Shown: positions 29,601 through 38,419, counted from the first letter of the stretch. The stretch is DNA of 64,000 bases from Sodalis sp. dw_96 (GCF_018449575.1 NZ_JAAVUT010000002.1:248001-312000); one strand, 5' to 3'. The notes: generated by a model not told the origin, from the letters alone. Numbers and translations are program-made.

Positions 29601-30035
29601 CGTGACTTTCCGGGTTGCCCGGGGGTCAAATCCCTGATCATCAGCCTTAACGGCGCGGCGTTTATGGAAAATTATCCGGCCATCGAAGCGCCGTTGCAAC
29701 TGCTGCGCCGGCGGGGCAACAAGCTTATGCTTGATCAATTCGGCGATAACTTCAGCTCTTTTAATAAATTGCCCGCCGGCATCATCGATTACATAAAACT
29801 GCCGAACCGATTTATCCACTCGCTGCACAATAGTCAAATGGACGAGATGATGGTGACCATTATCAATGGACATATTCACCGCCTCAACGCCCGCTCCATT
29901 GCCGGACCGGCTCATTTGTCGCCGGTTCTGGACAAACTCCGCCTGCTGGGTATCGATTTGGCGGAGGGGGCCAGCGTAAGCCGCGCCATCCCCCTGGCCG
30001 TTATGCTGGATAACGGCTATGCCGCCATCGGCTGA
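26682..30035 (+). CDS. dgcE: Diguanylate cyclase DgcE (MASE1-PAS-PAS-PAS-GGDEF-degenerate EAL)
   Basis: DgcE (YegE) makes cyclic di-GMP and in E. coli feeds the curli and csgD cascade. From the ATG at 26682 (AGGA nine bases ahead) it has 1117 residues (E. coli 1105). The MASE1 domain with eight or more membrane segments spans about 10-295. Three PAS/PAC repeats follow (about 305-685; SAIGMALVSLEGTWLQVNKSL, ITLANEAGGMGIWEWN, LHITLDSIGDAVISMD). The cyclase domain has an intact LARLGGDEFGLILPD (about 765). The final EAL-type domain lacks the EAL signature and metal ligands, so no phosphodiesterase activity is expected. yegD follows, as in E. coli. Confidence 0.95.
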   Translation: MVAGKEFSINHKKYWLIITAIALLVFILSLMSLSQMAIEQSLSPLWFTTAALLAALFILPFRCWTGLLLGSALALIAASLLAGAALSTSLPLTVVTLLEAALGAWLLRYVLDPLDPLNGILSWLKFFLIGVVAVPAVGALTVAYFFHVPAVRLLPFVMHWLTAEGVGILALTPVGILCRRPALIKMLKQKTWIEMSLTAILSLIVSYLAIKLLPFPFTFAALPLFIGAIRLHRFEAFCLFLIVTLALYFSLTAGFLHLNIPQIINPGLLPQMPLLIILIPANAMAIVMHAFRVERSNILQSETRFRYAMEYSAIGMALVSLEGTWLQVNKSLCRFLKYSPRQLEQLSFQEITHPDDLTTDLKQLSDLVNGVIESYTLEKRYIRSDGEIVWALLAVSLVRDQHEVPLYFISQIEDITEVKQSEIINRRLMERITLANEAGGMGIWEWNIISDVMNWDKRMEEIYSLPPDQKATYDYWLACIIDEDRDMALQYFYKAMDERKPFSFEFRIQGPGQELRHIRLYANVLADENDRAVRMLGISLDFTSEARLTDALHEEKERLHITLDSIGDAVISMDKQMCINFMNPVAEKMTGWLQREAHGKHIDSILQLTLGHDGPALPTLLQSQPGFRQKASALQPSVVLHSRSGQFFDIQHNCTPLNNINGAILGAVLVIKDISESRHLMQQLSYNALHDDLTGLPNRANFAQHLDQALHTAIGQKRRHALVFIDLDRFKEINDRAGHAAGDALLLELGLLMQKNIRQYDCLARLGGDEFGLILPDCTLADAKKQVQRIIDAINSYSFHWEDKLYAIGGSAGITWITEENFHTKEVMGQADIACYTAKHSGRGQVILFEPELKHPGLVQQSDPTVNHDRIMAMLQNGDLRIMASPVAPPQTPLSIGFYQLSITPQELQTLGLDEFHQSAQQQDLPLQLDHWLVDQILGAYGAAIAKKGMTLAIPLSPAGLMDQKLMDKLLARRDFPGCPGVKSLIISLNGAAFMENYPAIEAPLQLLRRRGNKLMLDQFGDNFSSFNKLPAGIIDYIKLPNRFIHSLHNSQMDEMMVTIINGHIHRLNARSIAGPAHLSPVLDKLRLLGIDLAEGASVSRAIPLAVMLDNGYAAIG

Positions 30036-30196
30036 ACATGCCATCAACCCCCTTCTATCGGGTGCCGAGGATTCCCCCTCTTTATAATGTTGACGCATTT
30101 CCGCCCAGCAGAATTTGCCGCCATAAGCCGTTATCCATTGCCTGCCTTGCTACATTATTGTAAAGTTTGCCGCCTCATTGGCATGGGGAGATGATA

Positions 30197-31555
30197 ATGT
30201 TTATCGGATTCGATTACGGCACCGCCAATTGTTCAGTGGCGGTGATGGAGGGTTCAACGCCGCGCTTGCTGCCGTTGGAAGGCGCCTCGCCTTATATGGC
30301 GTCAATGTTATGCTCGCCAACGCGGGACGCGGTGAGTGAATACCTGCACCGCTTCTGGCAGGTGCCCGCCGGCAGCGATGAGAACCAGCAATTGCTGCGC
30401 CGGGCAATTAACGCCAATCGCGAGGACGATATCATCCTCACCGATCAAAGTCTGCAATTCGGCCAACGCGCGCTGGCCAATTACATCGCTGACCCGGAAG
30501 ATGTTTATTTTGTAAAATCACCGAAGTCCTTCCTGGGTGCCAACGGCCTCAAATCGCAGCAAATCGCCCTGTTTGAGGATTTGGTCTGCGCCATGATGTG
30601 CCACATCAAAAAACAGGCTGAGACGGTGCTATCGGCCCCCATCCACCAGGCCATGATCGGCCGGCCGGTGAACTTCCAGGGCACCGGCGGAGAAGAATCC
30701 AACCGGCAGGCGCAGGGCATATTGCAACGCGCCGCCACACGCGCCGGGTTTTCCGACGTCGCGTTTCAGTTTGAGCCGGTGGCGGCGGGTCTTGACTTCG
30801 AAGCCACCCTGGTGGAGGAAAAAATCGTCCTGGTGGTGGATATCGGCGGGGGGACCACCGACTGTTCGTTACTGTTGATGGGACCGGAGTGGCTTAAACA
30901 GCGGGACCGCCGCCAAAGCCTGCTGGGGCATAGCGGTTGCCGGGTCGGCGGTAACGATCTGGATATCATGCTGGCGTTTAAACACCTGACGCCGAGCATC
31001 GGTATGGGGGGCATGACCACCAAGGGACTGGCGCTGCCGGCGTTGCCCTTTTGGCAAGCGGTGGCCATCAATGATATCCCGGCGCAAAGCGAGTTTTACA
31101 GCACCGCCAACGGGCGCTTTCTGCGCGAACTGATGCTGGGGGCCGCCGATCCTGATCGCCTGCGCGGGCTGTTGCAGGTGTATCGGCAGCGATTGAGCTA
31201 CCGTTTGGTGCGCAGCGCCGAACAGAGCAAAATCGCCCTCTCCTCCGATCCCAGCACGGTGGCGCCGCTGGATTTTATCCGTGGCGGCATGGAAGTCACC
31301 ATCAGCCGGACAGAGCTGGAGGAAGCCATTCGGCAGCCGATGAACCGGATTGCCCAGCAGGTGGATGAAGTATTGGCGCAAAGCGGCGCGCCGCGTCCGG
31401 ATGTGGTCTATCTCACCGGCGGCAGCGCGCGTTCTCCCCTGCTGCGCGCGGCGGTGGAACGCAGCCTGCCGGGCATTCCCCTCACCGGCGGCGATGATTT
31501 CGGTTCGGTCACCGCCGGTTTGGCACGCTGGGGGCAGCGGCAATTTGCCCAATAA
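30197..31555 (+). CDS. yegD: Hsp70-family chaperone-like protein YegD
   Basis: This is an actin-fold ATPase related to DnaK but lacking the usual substrate-binding domain. The ATG at 30197, after GGGAGA, gives 452 residues (E. coli 450). Phosphate-binding loops are IGFDYGTANCSVAVM at the N-terminus and [15 protein letters not shown] in the middle; the adenosine motif is VYLTGGSARSPLLRAAVE. The role is unproven; the family is predicted to be a chaperone. It converges with ureG, with 17 bp between the stops. Confidence 0.93.
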   Translation: MFIGFDYGTANCSVAVMEGSTPRLLPLEGASPYMASMLCSPTRDAVSEYLHRFWQVPAGSDENQQLLRRAINANREDDIILTDQSLQFGQRALANYIADPEDVYFVKSPKSFLGANGLKSQQIALFEDLVCAMMCHIKKQAETVLSAPIHQAMIGRPVNFQGTGGEESNRQAQGILQRAATRAGFSDVAFQFEPVAAGLDFEATLVEEKIVLVVDIGGGTTDCSLLLMGPEWLKQRDRRQSLLGHSGCRVGGNDLDIMLAFKHLTPSIGMGGMTTKGLALPALPFWQAVAINDIPAQSEFYSTANGRFLRELMLGAADPDRLRGLLQVYRQRLSYRLVRSAEQSKIALSSDPSTVAPLDFIRGGMEVTISRTELEEAIRQPMNRIAQQVDEVLAQSGAPRPDVVYLTGGSARSPLLRAAVERSLPGIPLTGGDDFGSVTAGLARWGQRQFAQ

Positions 31556-31572
31556 TCCCGTGCCGCCCGGGC

Positions 31573-32205
31573 TTATGCCGCCGGGCTGTCGGCAAGCATT
31601 CCCTGTTTGAGGATAAAGGCTATCAGCGTTTCCAGTCCTTCACCGGTCTTGAGGTTGGTAAATGCCCAGGGCCGATGCGGGCGCATCCGGTCGGTATCCG
31701 ATTTCATCACTTCCAGGGAGGCGCCCACATATGGCGCCAAATCGATTTTATTGATCACCAGGAAATCTGATTTGGTGATGCCCGGGCCGCCTTTGCGCGG
31801 AATTTTTTCCCCTTCGGCGACATCAATCACATAGATCGTCAGGTCCGCCAGCTCCGGACTGAAGGTGGCGCTGAGGTTATCGCCGCCGCTTTCCACAAAA
31901 ATGATGTCCAGGTTACCGAATTTTCTCGCCAAATCGTCCACCGCCGCCAGATTCATCGAGGCGTCTTCACGGATGGCGGTGTGGGGGCAGCCGCCGGTTT
32001 CCACACCGACGATACGATCCGCCTCCAGGGCGCCGGCTTCGGTTAAAATGCGCTGATCTTCCTTGGTATAAATATCATTGGTGACCACCGCCAGCTGATA
32101 ACGATGGCGCAGAGATTTACACAGCGCCTCCAGCAATGCGGTTTTACCGGATCCCACCGGACCGCCCACCCCTACACGTAACGGCTGTTTGTACTGTTGC
32201 ATCAT
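31573..32205 (-). CDS. ureG: Urease accessory GTPase UreG
   Basis: UreG is the SIMIBI-class GTPase that drives nickel delivery to urease with UreD, UreF and UreE. The 210 residues contain the P-loop [16 protein letters not shown], the invariant nickel-binding [29 protein letters not shown], and the guanine-specificity motif INKIDLAP. Two adjacent ATGs (32205 and 32202) are possible; AGGAAAAG precedes them. It is the last gene of the urease cluster and lies 44 bp after ureF. Confidence 0.96.
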   Translation of the reverse strand: MMQQYKQPLRVGVGGPVGSGKTALLEALCKSLRHRYQLAVVTNDIYTKEDQRILTEAGALEADRIVGVETGGCPHTAIREDASMNLAAVDDLARKFGNLDIIFVESGGDNLSATFSPELADLTIYVIDVAEGEKIPRKGGPGITKSDFLVINKIDLAPYVGASLEVMKSDTDRMRPHRPWAFTNLKTGEGLETLIAFILKQGMLADSPAA

Positions 32206-32249
32206 CTTTTCCTAAACGGGTTATTCGAACAATGAGCGGTCTTGAACCA

Positions 32250-32924
32250 TCAGGAACGGAACAAGCGGGAATACTGCGTTTCATGACAGGACGACGCAAT
32301 GGCCTGCAGCGGAAAACTCCCCCCTAATTCATCATCCTCAAGGGTAACGGCCCTAGCAAGCGCCTCGGGCAAGGTGGCCGAGAGCGAGCGCAGCAGGCTT
32401 TGCGCTTTTTGCTGGCCGAACGGCACCAGCTTGAGCCCCGCCATAACGCTGCTTTCGAGCCAACTGTAGCCATAACCCAGCGCCAGCGCCTGAGGCGTTA
32501 TCCCCCACCGGCATCCAAGCCAGGCGAACCCCGCCAGTTGGCATTGACGCACCGCCGGTTGCCACTGCGGAGTGAAAGGCAAATCCGGCCATTCGGCGAT
32601 TAACCTGGACAGGGCCTGCCCCCGCTGCTTTTCTTCGCCACGCAGCTCGCCGGTTTCCCGGTTCGCCAGTAAAAAATCGCTCCAGTAAGCGAAGCCACGG
32701 CTGTCGTCCGCATCACAGGCGCGGTACAAACGCATCAGGACCGGCCAATCCACACGACCAAGAGTATCCTCGATTATCTGCTGCTGCCAGCGGACAAAAT
32801 CGGTGTCCGAGGCGACCCAGCCAATTTCCACCGCGTATTCAAGCCCCTGGGAATAGGTGAATCCCCCCACCGGCAGGCTGGAGCTGATTAATTGCAATAG
32901 ACGCAGCAGCGCCAGGTCCGGCAT
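32250..32924 (-). CDS. ureF: Urease accessory protein UreF
   Basis: UreF forms part of the UreD-UreF-UreG activation complex and acts on UreG fidelity and GTPase control. The ATG at 32924 gives 224 residues, usual for the family. The signature SSSLPVGGFTYSQGLEYAVE lies near residue 14, followed by an all-helical protein and a C-terminal SSCHETQYSRLFRS typical of enterobacterial UreF. It starts one base after the ureE stop, so translation is coupled. Confidence 0.95.
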   Translation of the reverse strand: MPDLALLRLLQLISSSLPVGGFTYSQGLEYAVEIGWVASDTDFVRWQQQIIEDTLGRVDWPVLMRLYRACDADDSRGFAYWSDFLLANRETGELRGEEKQRGQALSRLIAEWPDLPFTPQWQPAVRQCQLAGFAWLGCRWGITPQALALGYGYSWLESSVMAGLKLVPFGQQKAQSLLRSLSATLPEALARAVTLEDDELGGSFPLQAIASSCHETQYSRLFRS

Positions 32925-32925
32925 G

Positions 32926-33375
32926 TCAGTGATGATGATGCCCGTGCGGCGCGCTTTGATACGCGCCGGCCTCCGGCTCAAACGGCGCCTGCTCGGTGCT
33001 CACGCTGGCCCCTAATCCGCGCGCCATGTCATCCAGCACGTGATCATGCTGATAGCGCACCCAGCCCTGTTCGATTTGCAGCGGCACATGGCGGTTGCCC
33101 AGGTGATAACACAGGCGCGCCAGCAGCAGCGGGGCGGCGGCATAGGCGGTGGAGACGGTTTCCACCGCGGCGATAATGCGCACCACTTCGGTGCCGTCCT
33201 CGGTGGACAACAGCTCGCCGCCGCGCAGGATCTGCCCGCGTGGCAACATCAGACCGGCCTCGCGGCCGTCATCAAGCATCACCTGCGCCCGGCTTTTCAA
33301 CCGGGTATCCAGATCAATGGTCAAGGTGGCGGTGGTATCATGGGCGTGATCGAGACGTTTCGTTAACACTATCAT
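32926..33375 (-). CDS. ureE: Urease accessory metallochaperone UreE
   Basis: UreE carries Ni2+ to the urease activation complex. From the ATG at 33375 it has 149 residues; the longer reading frame from a TTG at 33396 is not needed. The N-terminal domain ends with LPRGQILRGGELL. The metal-binding domain holds LCYHLGNRHVPLQIEQGWVRY, with the conserved dimer-interface histidine, and DHVLDDMARGLG. The C-terminus is a short HHHH tail, shorter than the His-rich tail of Klebsiella. A 163-bp repeat-bearing gap separates it from ureC. Confidence 0.93.
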   Translation of the reverse strand: MIVLTKRLDHAHDTTATLTIDLDTRLKSRAQVMLDDGREAGLMLPRGQILRGGELLSTEDGTEVVRIIAAVETVSTAYAAAPLLLARLCYHLGNRHVPLQIEQGWVRYQHDHVLDDMARGLGASVSTEQAPFEPEAGAYQSAPHGHHHH

Positions 33376-33399
33376 CCGGGTTCTCTGGTTTATCAATAA

Positions 33400-33532
33400 G
33401 ACTGAATCAAACAGACCGCGTTAAAAAAGGCTGCTTTTGAAAAGACCGAATCAAAACAGACTGCATTAAGAATATCGCAATAGTAAAAATTCTTTTGGAA
33501 CAGCCTGCATCAATAAAAACCGCTTAGAACAA
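33400..33532. repeat. Degenerate ~15-bp tandem array between ureC and ureE
   Basis: Units approximating GACYGMATYAAAACA begin at 33400, 33414, 33429, 33444 and 33459. Worn units continue to clear ones at 33503 (GCCTGCATCAATAAAA) and 33518. The array is AT-rich and occupies nearly the whole ureC-ureE gap. Confidence 0.65.
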
Positions 33533-33538
33533 TTTCCT

Positions 33539-35242
33539 TTAAAACAGGAAATATCGCTGCGCCATCGGCAGAACGCTGGCCGGTTCACACACCAATAGCT
33601 GCCCGTCGGCGCGCACCTGGTAGGTCTGCGCATCCACATCGATGGTGGGCTGCCAATGATTATGGATCATATCGGCCTTTCTGACCTGCCGGCATGCGCG
33701 CACTTCGCCAATCAGGCTGGCCAGCCCCAGGCGTTGGGCCAGCCCGTTGCCGCAGGCCGCCTGGGATAAAAAGGTCATACGGGTCGCGTGGCGGGCATTG
33801 CCCAGCGTGCCGAACATCGGCCGGTAATGCACCGGTTGCGGCGTGGGAATCGAGGCGTTGGCATCCCCCATCGGCGCCATGGCAATCATGCCGCCTTTAA
33901 TGATCAAACTCGGTTTGACGCCGAAAAACGCCGGCGACCACAGCACCAGATCCGCCAGCTTCCCCGGTTCGATTGAACCCACCTCATGGGAGATGCCGTG
34001 GGTGATCGCCGGGTTGATGGTGTACTTGGCGATATAGCGTTTTACCCGGAAGTTATCATTGCGTTCGGTATCCGGCGCCAGCGGACCGCGCTGCACCTTC
34101 ATTTTATGGGCCGCCTGCCAGGTTCGCAGGATAACCTCCCCCACCCGGCCCATGGCCTGGGAATCCGACGACAGCATGGAAAACGCCCCCAGGTCGTGCA
34201 GGATATCTTCGGCGGCGATGGTTTCACGGCGGATGCGCGATTCGGCGAAGGCCACGTCTTCGGCGATACCGGCATCCAGGTGATGGCAGACCATCAGCAT
34301 ATCAAGATGTTCGTCGATGGTATTGACGGTATAGGGCATGGTGGGATTGGTGGAGGACGGCAGGATATTGCCGTAGCCGCACACCCGGATGATATCGGGC
34401 GCATGGCCGCCCCCGGCCCCTTCGGTATGATAGGTATGAATGGTGCGATCGCCGATGGCCGCCAGGGTATCTTCCACGAAACCCGCTTCATTCAGGGTAT
34501 CGGTATGGATCGCCACCTGAACATCGTACTCATCCGCCACCCCGAGGCAACAGTTTATGGCCGCCGGCGTCGAGCCCCAGTCCTCATGCAGCTTCAACCC
34601 GATGGCGCCGGCCTCTACCTGCTCCGCCAGGGCCTCGGGCCTGGAGGCGTTGCCTTTGCCGGTAAAGCCGATATTCACCGGCAGCGCGTCCGCCGCCTGC
34701 AGCATACGCGCCAGATACCACGGCCCCGGCGTACAGGTGGTGGCATTGGTGCCGGCGGCCGGCCCGGTACCGCCGCCAATCATGGTGGTCACACCGGAGC
34801 AAATGGCCTCTTCCACCTGCTGGGGACAAATAAAATGGATATGGCTGTCAATACCGCCGGCGGTAACGATTTTACCTTCCGCCGCCACCACTTCGGTACC
34901 GGGACCGATGGCGATGGTCACTCCCGGCTGCACATCCGGATTGCCGGCTTTGCCGATAGCCATGATGCGGCCGTCCTTGACGCCGATATCCGCCTTCACG
35001 ATACCCCAATGATCGATAATCAGCGCGTTGGTCAGCACCAGATCGGCACAAAAAGCCGAGGTCATCTGCCCCTGGCCCATGCCGTCGCGAATCACCTTGC
35101 CGCCGCCGAACTTCACCTCTTCGCCGTAAACGGTGAAATCTTTTTCCACTTCAATCCACAGTTCGGTATCCGCCAGCCGAACTCTGTCGCCCTGGGTCGG
35201 ACCGAACATTTCGGCATAAGCGCGCCGTGAGATTTTGCTCAT
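33539..35242 (-). CDS. ureC: Urease subunit alpha (catalytic)
   Basis: UreC bears the dinickel site that hydrolyses urea to ammonia and carbamate. The 567 residues equal Klebsiella UreC. The metal ligands are present: HIHF (two His), the carbamylated lysine in [10 protein letters not shown] (about residue 217), VAIHTDTL and [13 protein letters not shown]. The flap histidine is in MVCHHLD, followed by [13 protein letters not shown] and [13 protein letters not shown] (metal Asp region). Nothing suggests inactivity. Its ATG overlaps the ureB stop by four bases. Confidence 0.98.
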   Translation of the reverse strand: MSKISRRAYAEMFGPTQGDRVRLADTELWIEVEKDFTVYGEEVKFGGGKVIRDGMGQGQMTSAFCADLVLTNALIIDHWGIVKADIGVKDGRIMAIGKAGNPDVQPGVTIAIGPGTEVVAAEGKIVTAGGIDSHIHFICPQQVEEAICSGVTTMIGGGTGPAAGTNATTCTPGPWYLARMLQAADALPVNIGFTGKGNASRPEALAEQVEAGAIGLKLHEDWGSTPAAINCCLGVADEYDVQVAIHTDTLNEAGFVEDTLAAIGDRTIHTYHTEGAGGGHAPDIIRVCGYGNILPSSTNPTMPYTVNTIDEHLDMLMVCHHLDAGIAEDVAFAESRIRRETIAAEDILHDLGAFSMLSSDSQAMGRVGEVILRTWQAAHKMKVQRGPLAPDTERNDNFRVKRYIAKYTINPAITHGISHEVGSIEPGKLADLVLWSPAFFGVKPSLIIKGGMIAMAPMGDANASIPTPQPVHYRPMFGTLGNARHATRMTFLSQAACGNGLAQRLGLASLIGEVRACRQVRKADMIHNHWQPTIDVDAQTYQVRADGQLLVCEPASVLPMAQRYFLF

Positions 35243-35556
35243 GAGGATGGCTCCAGCTTGCCCATTATTTCGCCGCGAAAGCCGTACACCTCGCGCCGTC
35301 CGTCATAGGCCACCAGCACAACATCCCTTGACTGGCCCGGTTCGAAGCGCACCGCGGTACCGGCGGCGATATCCAGCCGAAAACCCCGCGTCGGTCCGCG
35401 ATCAAAATGCAGCGCCGGATTGACTTCAAAAAAATGGTAATGGGAACCCACCTGCACCGGCCGATCGCCGTGATTGGCCACCGTCACCGAGACTCTCGGG
35501 CGACCGACATTCATTTCGATATCGCCGGACGCGATACGCATTTCACCTGGAATCAT
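35239..35556 (-). CDS. ureB: Urease subunit beta
   Basis: The 105 residues (family 101-106) start [19 protein letters not shown] and contain [21 protein letters not shown] and [18 protein letters not shown], all diagnostic of UreB. It is a small structural subunit of the (UreABC)3 enzyme. It lies 13 bp after ureA and overlaps ureC by four bases. Confidence 0.97.
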   Translation of the reverse strand: MIPGEMRIASGDIEMNVGRPRVSVTVANHGDRPVQVGSHYHFFEVNPALHFDRGPTRGFRLDIAAGTAVRFEPGQSRDVVLVAYDGRREVYGFRGEIMGKLEPSS

Positions 35557-35569
35557 GATAATTATCCTG

Positions 35570-35872
35570 TCAGATTATGGGATCATGAACGGTCACCAAC
35601 TTGGTTCCGTCTGGAAAGGTGGCCTCAACCTGAACATCGGGGATCATTTCCGGCACCCCTTCCATCACATCATCACGGGTCAGGACCTCGCGTCCGGCGC
35701 TCATCAGCTCGGCCACCGTCAAACCATCCCTTGCGCCCTCAAGGATTGCCGCGCTTATCAGGGCCACCGCTTCCGGATAGTTGAGTTTCAAGCCGCGGGC
35801 ACGTCGGCGTTCCGCCAGTAACGCCGCGGTAAACAGCAGCAATTTATCTTTTTCTCTCGGGGACAGTTCCAT
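35570..35872 (-). CDS. ureA: Urease subunit gamma
   Basis: The 100-residue product is the family's standard length and carries [31 protein letters not shown]-type sequence, [17 protein letters not shown] and [30 protein letters not shown] precedes the ATG closely. It heads the ureABCEFG transcript. A 366-bp gene-free stretch upstream holds a sigma-54-type promoter, separating it from ureD. Confidence 0.97.
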   Translation of the reverse strand: MELSPREKDKLLLFTAALLAERRRARGLKLNYPEAVALISAAILEGARDGLTVAELMSAGREVLTRDDVMEGVPEMIPDVQVEATFPDGTKLVTVHDPII

Positions 35873-36036
35873 ATCTCACTCCTAAGTCGCCCAAACGTTT
35901 GCTTTATGAGAAAAACCTGTGGTCAAAAGCCTACCCGAAACCATAGCATGCTCCAGCCCATTGTGGCATAGCCAGGGTATCATCAAGACCCACGTTGTCA
36001 GGGGGAAGGACGCCGGCTCTTCGCGAATCTTTGCTT

Positions 36037-36053
36037 TGCAAATATCACGCCAG
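36037..36053 (-). promoter_or_regulatory. Putative sigma-54 promoter upstream of ureA
   Basis: On the minus strand CTGGCGTGATATTTGCA matches YTGGCACGRNNNTTGCW at all but two positions. The GG and GC doublets, invariant at -24 and -12, are correctly spaced. It lies about 165 bp ahead of the ureA ATG in the gene-free stretch 35873-36238. A weak NtrC half-site (GCACC, 36133-36137) lies about 85 bp further upstream. Nitrogen control of urease would make sense of it. Confidence 0.6.
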
Positions 36054-36238
36054 GGGTAACGGGCGCTCGCCGTCCCTTAACGCACCTTATTGGATCATCC
36101 ATCGCACCATGACGATACAGCGGCGCAAATCCGCACCAGCTTGAAGCGCAGCGTTCAGGAACAGTTCAATCAAAAAGCCTGACGAAACACATCCGGGAAG
36201 CATTTGCCAGGCTCATCAACTCCGACTATCCCACTCCC

Positions 36239-37096
36239 TCAGGTGGACCAAATACGCGGCGGCACCGCCTCCCGCCCCAGCATCTGCGGCCTCAACAGGG
36301 CCCAAACCCCGTGCAGAATCTCCTGCAAACGCTGATTGTCATCGTCAAGCAGCCGCACCATCAACAGCGTATCCAACAGCGTGGCGCCGGCAACCGGCGG
36401 GTTGAAGCGGGCGAGCAACGCGCGGACCTTATCCAGCATCTCCACGCTGGCCGGCGTGGCGAAAAAGGTCCCCACCAAGGGATAATCGGCCAGTTTATTT
36501 AACATGCCCCCTTGGATTTCCAGCCGCTCGTAAAGCCCCGCCGAGCCGGGACAGTGAATACGCAGCAGGCTATTTAATCGCCCTTGTTCGAATGCTTCAC
36601 CCATCACCGGACGCCCCAGGCAAAGGGTCTCGAATCCCAGCAGACGCGCGCCCGCGTGCAGCGTAAATTCACTGTTTATCGCGACATTGGCGGCGGGGAA
36701 AAAGATATTTCCCTGCGGCAGCCATTCCAGAACGCTGTCTTCCTCCAGCAGGAATTTTTGCCTTAATCGCGCTTCGGCTCCGGCGCTACGGTAAAATTTG
36801 GTCGCCCCCGGCATGGTCAGTACCGCATGGCTGCCCTGTTCCAGTCGCACCGACAGCTCAAGGCGATCGCCACCCACCACACCGCCCGGCGGGTGCAGCA
36901 GGTAAACATGAGGGTGATCCTCTTCCGGGTAAAACGCGCGCTGTACGGTAAAGGGGCCGCTGTGGGAGCACCGTACCATCGCCGTACGCCGGTTCCGCCG
37001 GGCAAAAGTCAGGTCCAGCCGACCAAGCCAGCCGGTTGCCTCGCTATCGGCTGCCTGATTCACCGGGATATCATCGTGCGCTGCGCCAGGATGCAT
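36239..37096 (-). CDS. ureD: Urease accessory protein UreD
   Basis: UreD is the scaffold that binds apo-urease and recruits UreF and UreG for nickel insertion. The 285 residues include GWLGRLDLTFARR, VYLLHPPGGVVGGDRLEL, LTMPGATKFYRS, LEWLPQGNIFFPAANV and GFETLCLGRPVMGEAFEQG, all standard UreD blocks. It is 366 bp upstream of ureA rather than adjacent. It may be transcribed from its own promoter, or with the aldo/keto reductase gene that ends 55 bp before it. Confidence 0.95.
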   Translation of the reverse strand: MHPGAAHDDIPVNQAADSEATGWLGRLDLTFARRNRRTAMVRCSHSGPFTVQRAFYPEEDHPHVYLLHPPGGVVGGDRLELSVRLEQGSHAVLTMPGATKFYRSAGAEARLRQKFLLEEDSVLEWLPQGNIFFPAANVAINSEFTLHAGARLLGFETLCLGRPVMGEAFEQGRLNSLLRIHCPGSAGLYERLEIQGGMLNKLADYPLVGTFFATPASVEMLDKVRALLARFNPPVAGATLLDTLLMVRLLDDDNQRLQEILHGVWALLRPQMLGREAVPPRIWST

Positions 37097-37150
37097 TTCG
37101 TCCTTACCATGATTTTAAAAGAGACGGTTTAAAGGAACGTTTTAAACGTT

Positions 37151-38107
37151 TTACCGCCAGGCGCTGGCCTGCTCAAGCAAAGCATAGTCATCGTCATGCA
37201 AGGTGAGTGTTAACGCCTTTGCCACTTCATCCAGCTGTTCGAGGGAGGTTGCGCTGACAATCGGCGCGGTGATGCCGGGCCGCTGTATCTGCCAGGCCAG
37301 TGCCACCTGGGTCGGCGTGGCCCGGTAGCGCTCGCTCACCGCATCCAGGGCGTGCAGGATACGCAGGCCGCGGGTATTGAGATAGGTGCTGACGACCTTC
37401 TCGCCCCGTTTGCTTTTTGCGGCGTCCTCTTTGGCGCGATATTTCCCGGACAGAAAACCGCTGGCCAGGGCGTAGTAGTTAATAACCCCGACGCCGTGGG
37501 CGGTGACGATAGGCTCCAAATCATGTTCATAGTCCTGGCGATCGTAGAGGTTATATTGCGGTTGCAGGGTTTCGTAGCGCGCCAGGCCGTTCTGCTCGCT
37601 GATGCGCAGCGCCTGTGCCAGCCGCACGCCGCTGTAATTGGATGCCCCGATGGCCCGCACTTTACCCTCTTTGATTAACGCGTCGAACGCGCCCAGGGTC
37701 TCTTCCAGCGGCACGGTTTCATCATCGGAATGGGACTGGTACAAATCGATATAGTCGGTTTGCAACCGGCGCAGGGACGCCTCTACCGCCTGTTTGATGT
37801 AGGCGGCCGACAGTCCCTCTTTGCCTTTGCCCATCGGCTTGCCCACTTTGGTGGCAAGAATAATCTGGTCGCGCTTGCCGGTCTTTTTCAGCCAATGACC
37901 GATGATGGTCTCCGATTCGCCGCCCTGATTGCCGTCGACCCAGGCGGAATATACATCGGCGGTATCAATGAAATTCAGCCGCCTTTCCGCTAACCCGTCA
38001 AGGATACGAAAGGAGGCGGCCTGGTCAATGGTCCAGCCGAAGACGTTGCCGCCGAAACAAAGTTCGGGTACGGCAATGCCTGTACGGCCCAGCATTCTGG
38101 TTTTCAT
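37151..38107 (-). CDS. Aldo/keto reductase
   Basis: The ATG at 38107, with AAGGAG ahead, gives 318 residues. The (beta/alpha)8 AKR fold shows its catalytic tetrad: Asp and Tyr in FIDTADVYSAW, Lys in LATKVGKP and His in LYQSHSDD. The NADPH-binding C-terminal region includes IVSATSLEQLDEV. It belongs to the group that includes YajO/YdjG-type reductases; the substrate is unknown. It lies on the same strand as, and 55 bp before, ureD. Confidence 0.88.
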   Translation of the reverse strand: MKTRMLGRTGIAVPELCFGGNVFGWTIDQAASFRILDGLAERRLNFIDTADVYSAWVDGNQGGESETIIGHWLKKTGKRDQIILATKVGKPMGKGKEGLSAAYIKQAVEASLRRLQTDYIDLYQSHSDDETVPLEETLGAFDALIKEGKVRAIGASNYSGVRLAQALRISEQNGLARYETLQPQYNLYDRQDYEHDLEPIVTAHGVGVINYYALASGFLSGKYRAKEDAAKSKRGEKVVSTYLNTRGLRILHALDAVSERYRATPTQVALAWQIQRPGITAPIVSATSLEQLDEVAKALTLTLHDDDYALLEQASAWR

Positions 38108-38198
38108 ATTATCTCCTTGGTCTATCATGTTGGTATGGGAGAAGGAATTGCGGGATACATCCGCTCCCAATGTAAAGCGTCATGTGCCTATGGGGCAC

Positions 38199-38334
38199 CG
38201 CTGGCAAACGAACTTTGAGTCTATAAGGCCGGACAGGCAGCTAGAAGAGTAAACCGCCCGCGCCAGGGATGGCGCGGATCGAGCCCCCAGGGAAGGGTTC
38301 ACGGCGTGTTTACGATCTAGCAGCCTGTCTCGAC
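38199..38334. repeat. ~135-bp structured intergenic element, copy B
   Basis: This aligns with 15555-15692: GGCAAA, GAGTC, GAAGAGTAAACCG, CAGGGATGG, TTCACGGCGTGTTTACGAT and CCTGTC occur in the same order and spacing. Arms read CAGCTAGA/TCTAGCAG, and the inner hairpin is CCGCGCC-AGGGAT-GGCGCGG. It occupies the 312-bp gene-free stretch 38108-38419, upstream of the aldo/keto reductase gene. Confidence 0.8.
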
Positions 38335-38419
38335 CAGGCACTTTGTCAAAAAGCTCCAATTTCCATAGACATCCCTGCCAAGTGTAAAACGTTAATATGC
38401 CCGCGGGTGTTTTTCTCTT

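Noticed and set aside
26682-30035. Assignment as yfgF, expected after ppx by E. coli order
   Set aside because: The three PAS repeats, intact GGDEF, length of 1117 residues and adjacency to yegD fit dgcE (yegE), not the 747-residue YfgF.
29094-30098. 334-codon frame opposite dgcE
   Set aside because: Antisense shadow with low-complexity His/Gln/Arg sequence; dgcE is intact.
33986-35230. 414-codon open frame on the plus strand opposite ureC
   Set aside because: It is the antisense shadow of a GC-rich, highly conserved gene; composition is Gly/His/Asp-rich without domain signatures and there is no ribosome site.
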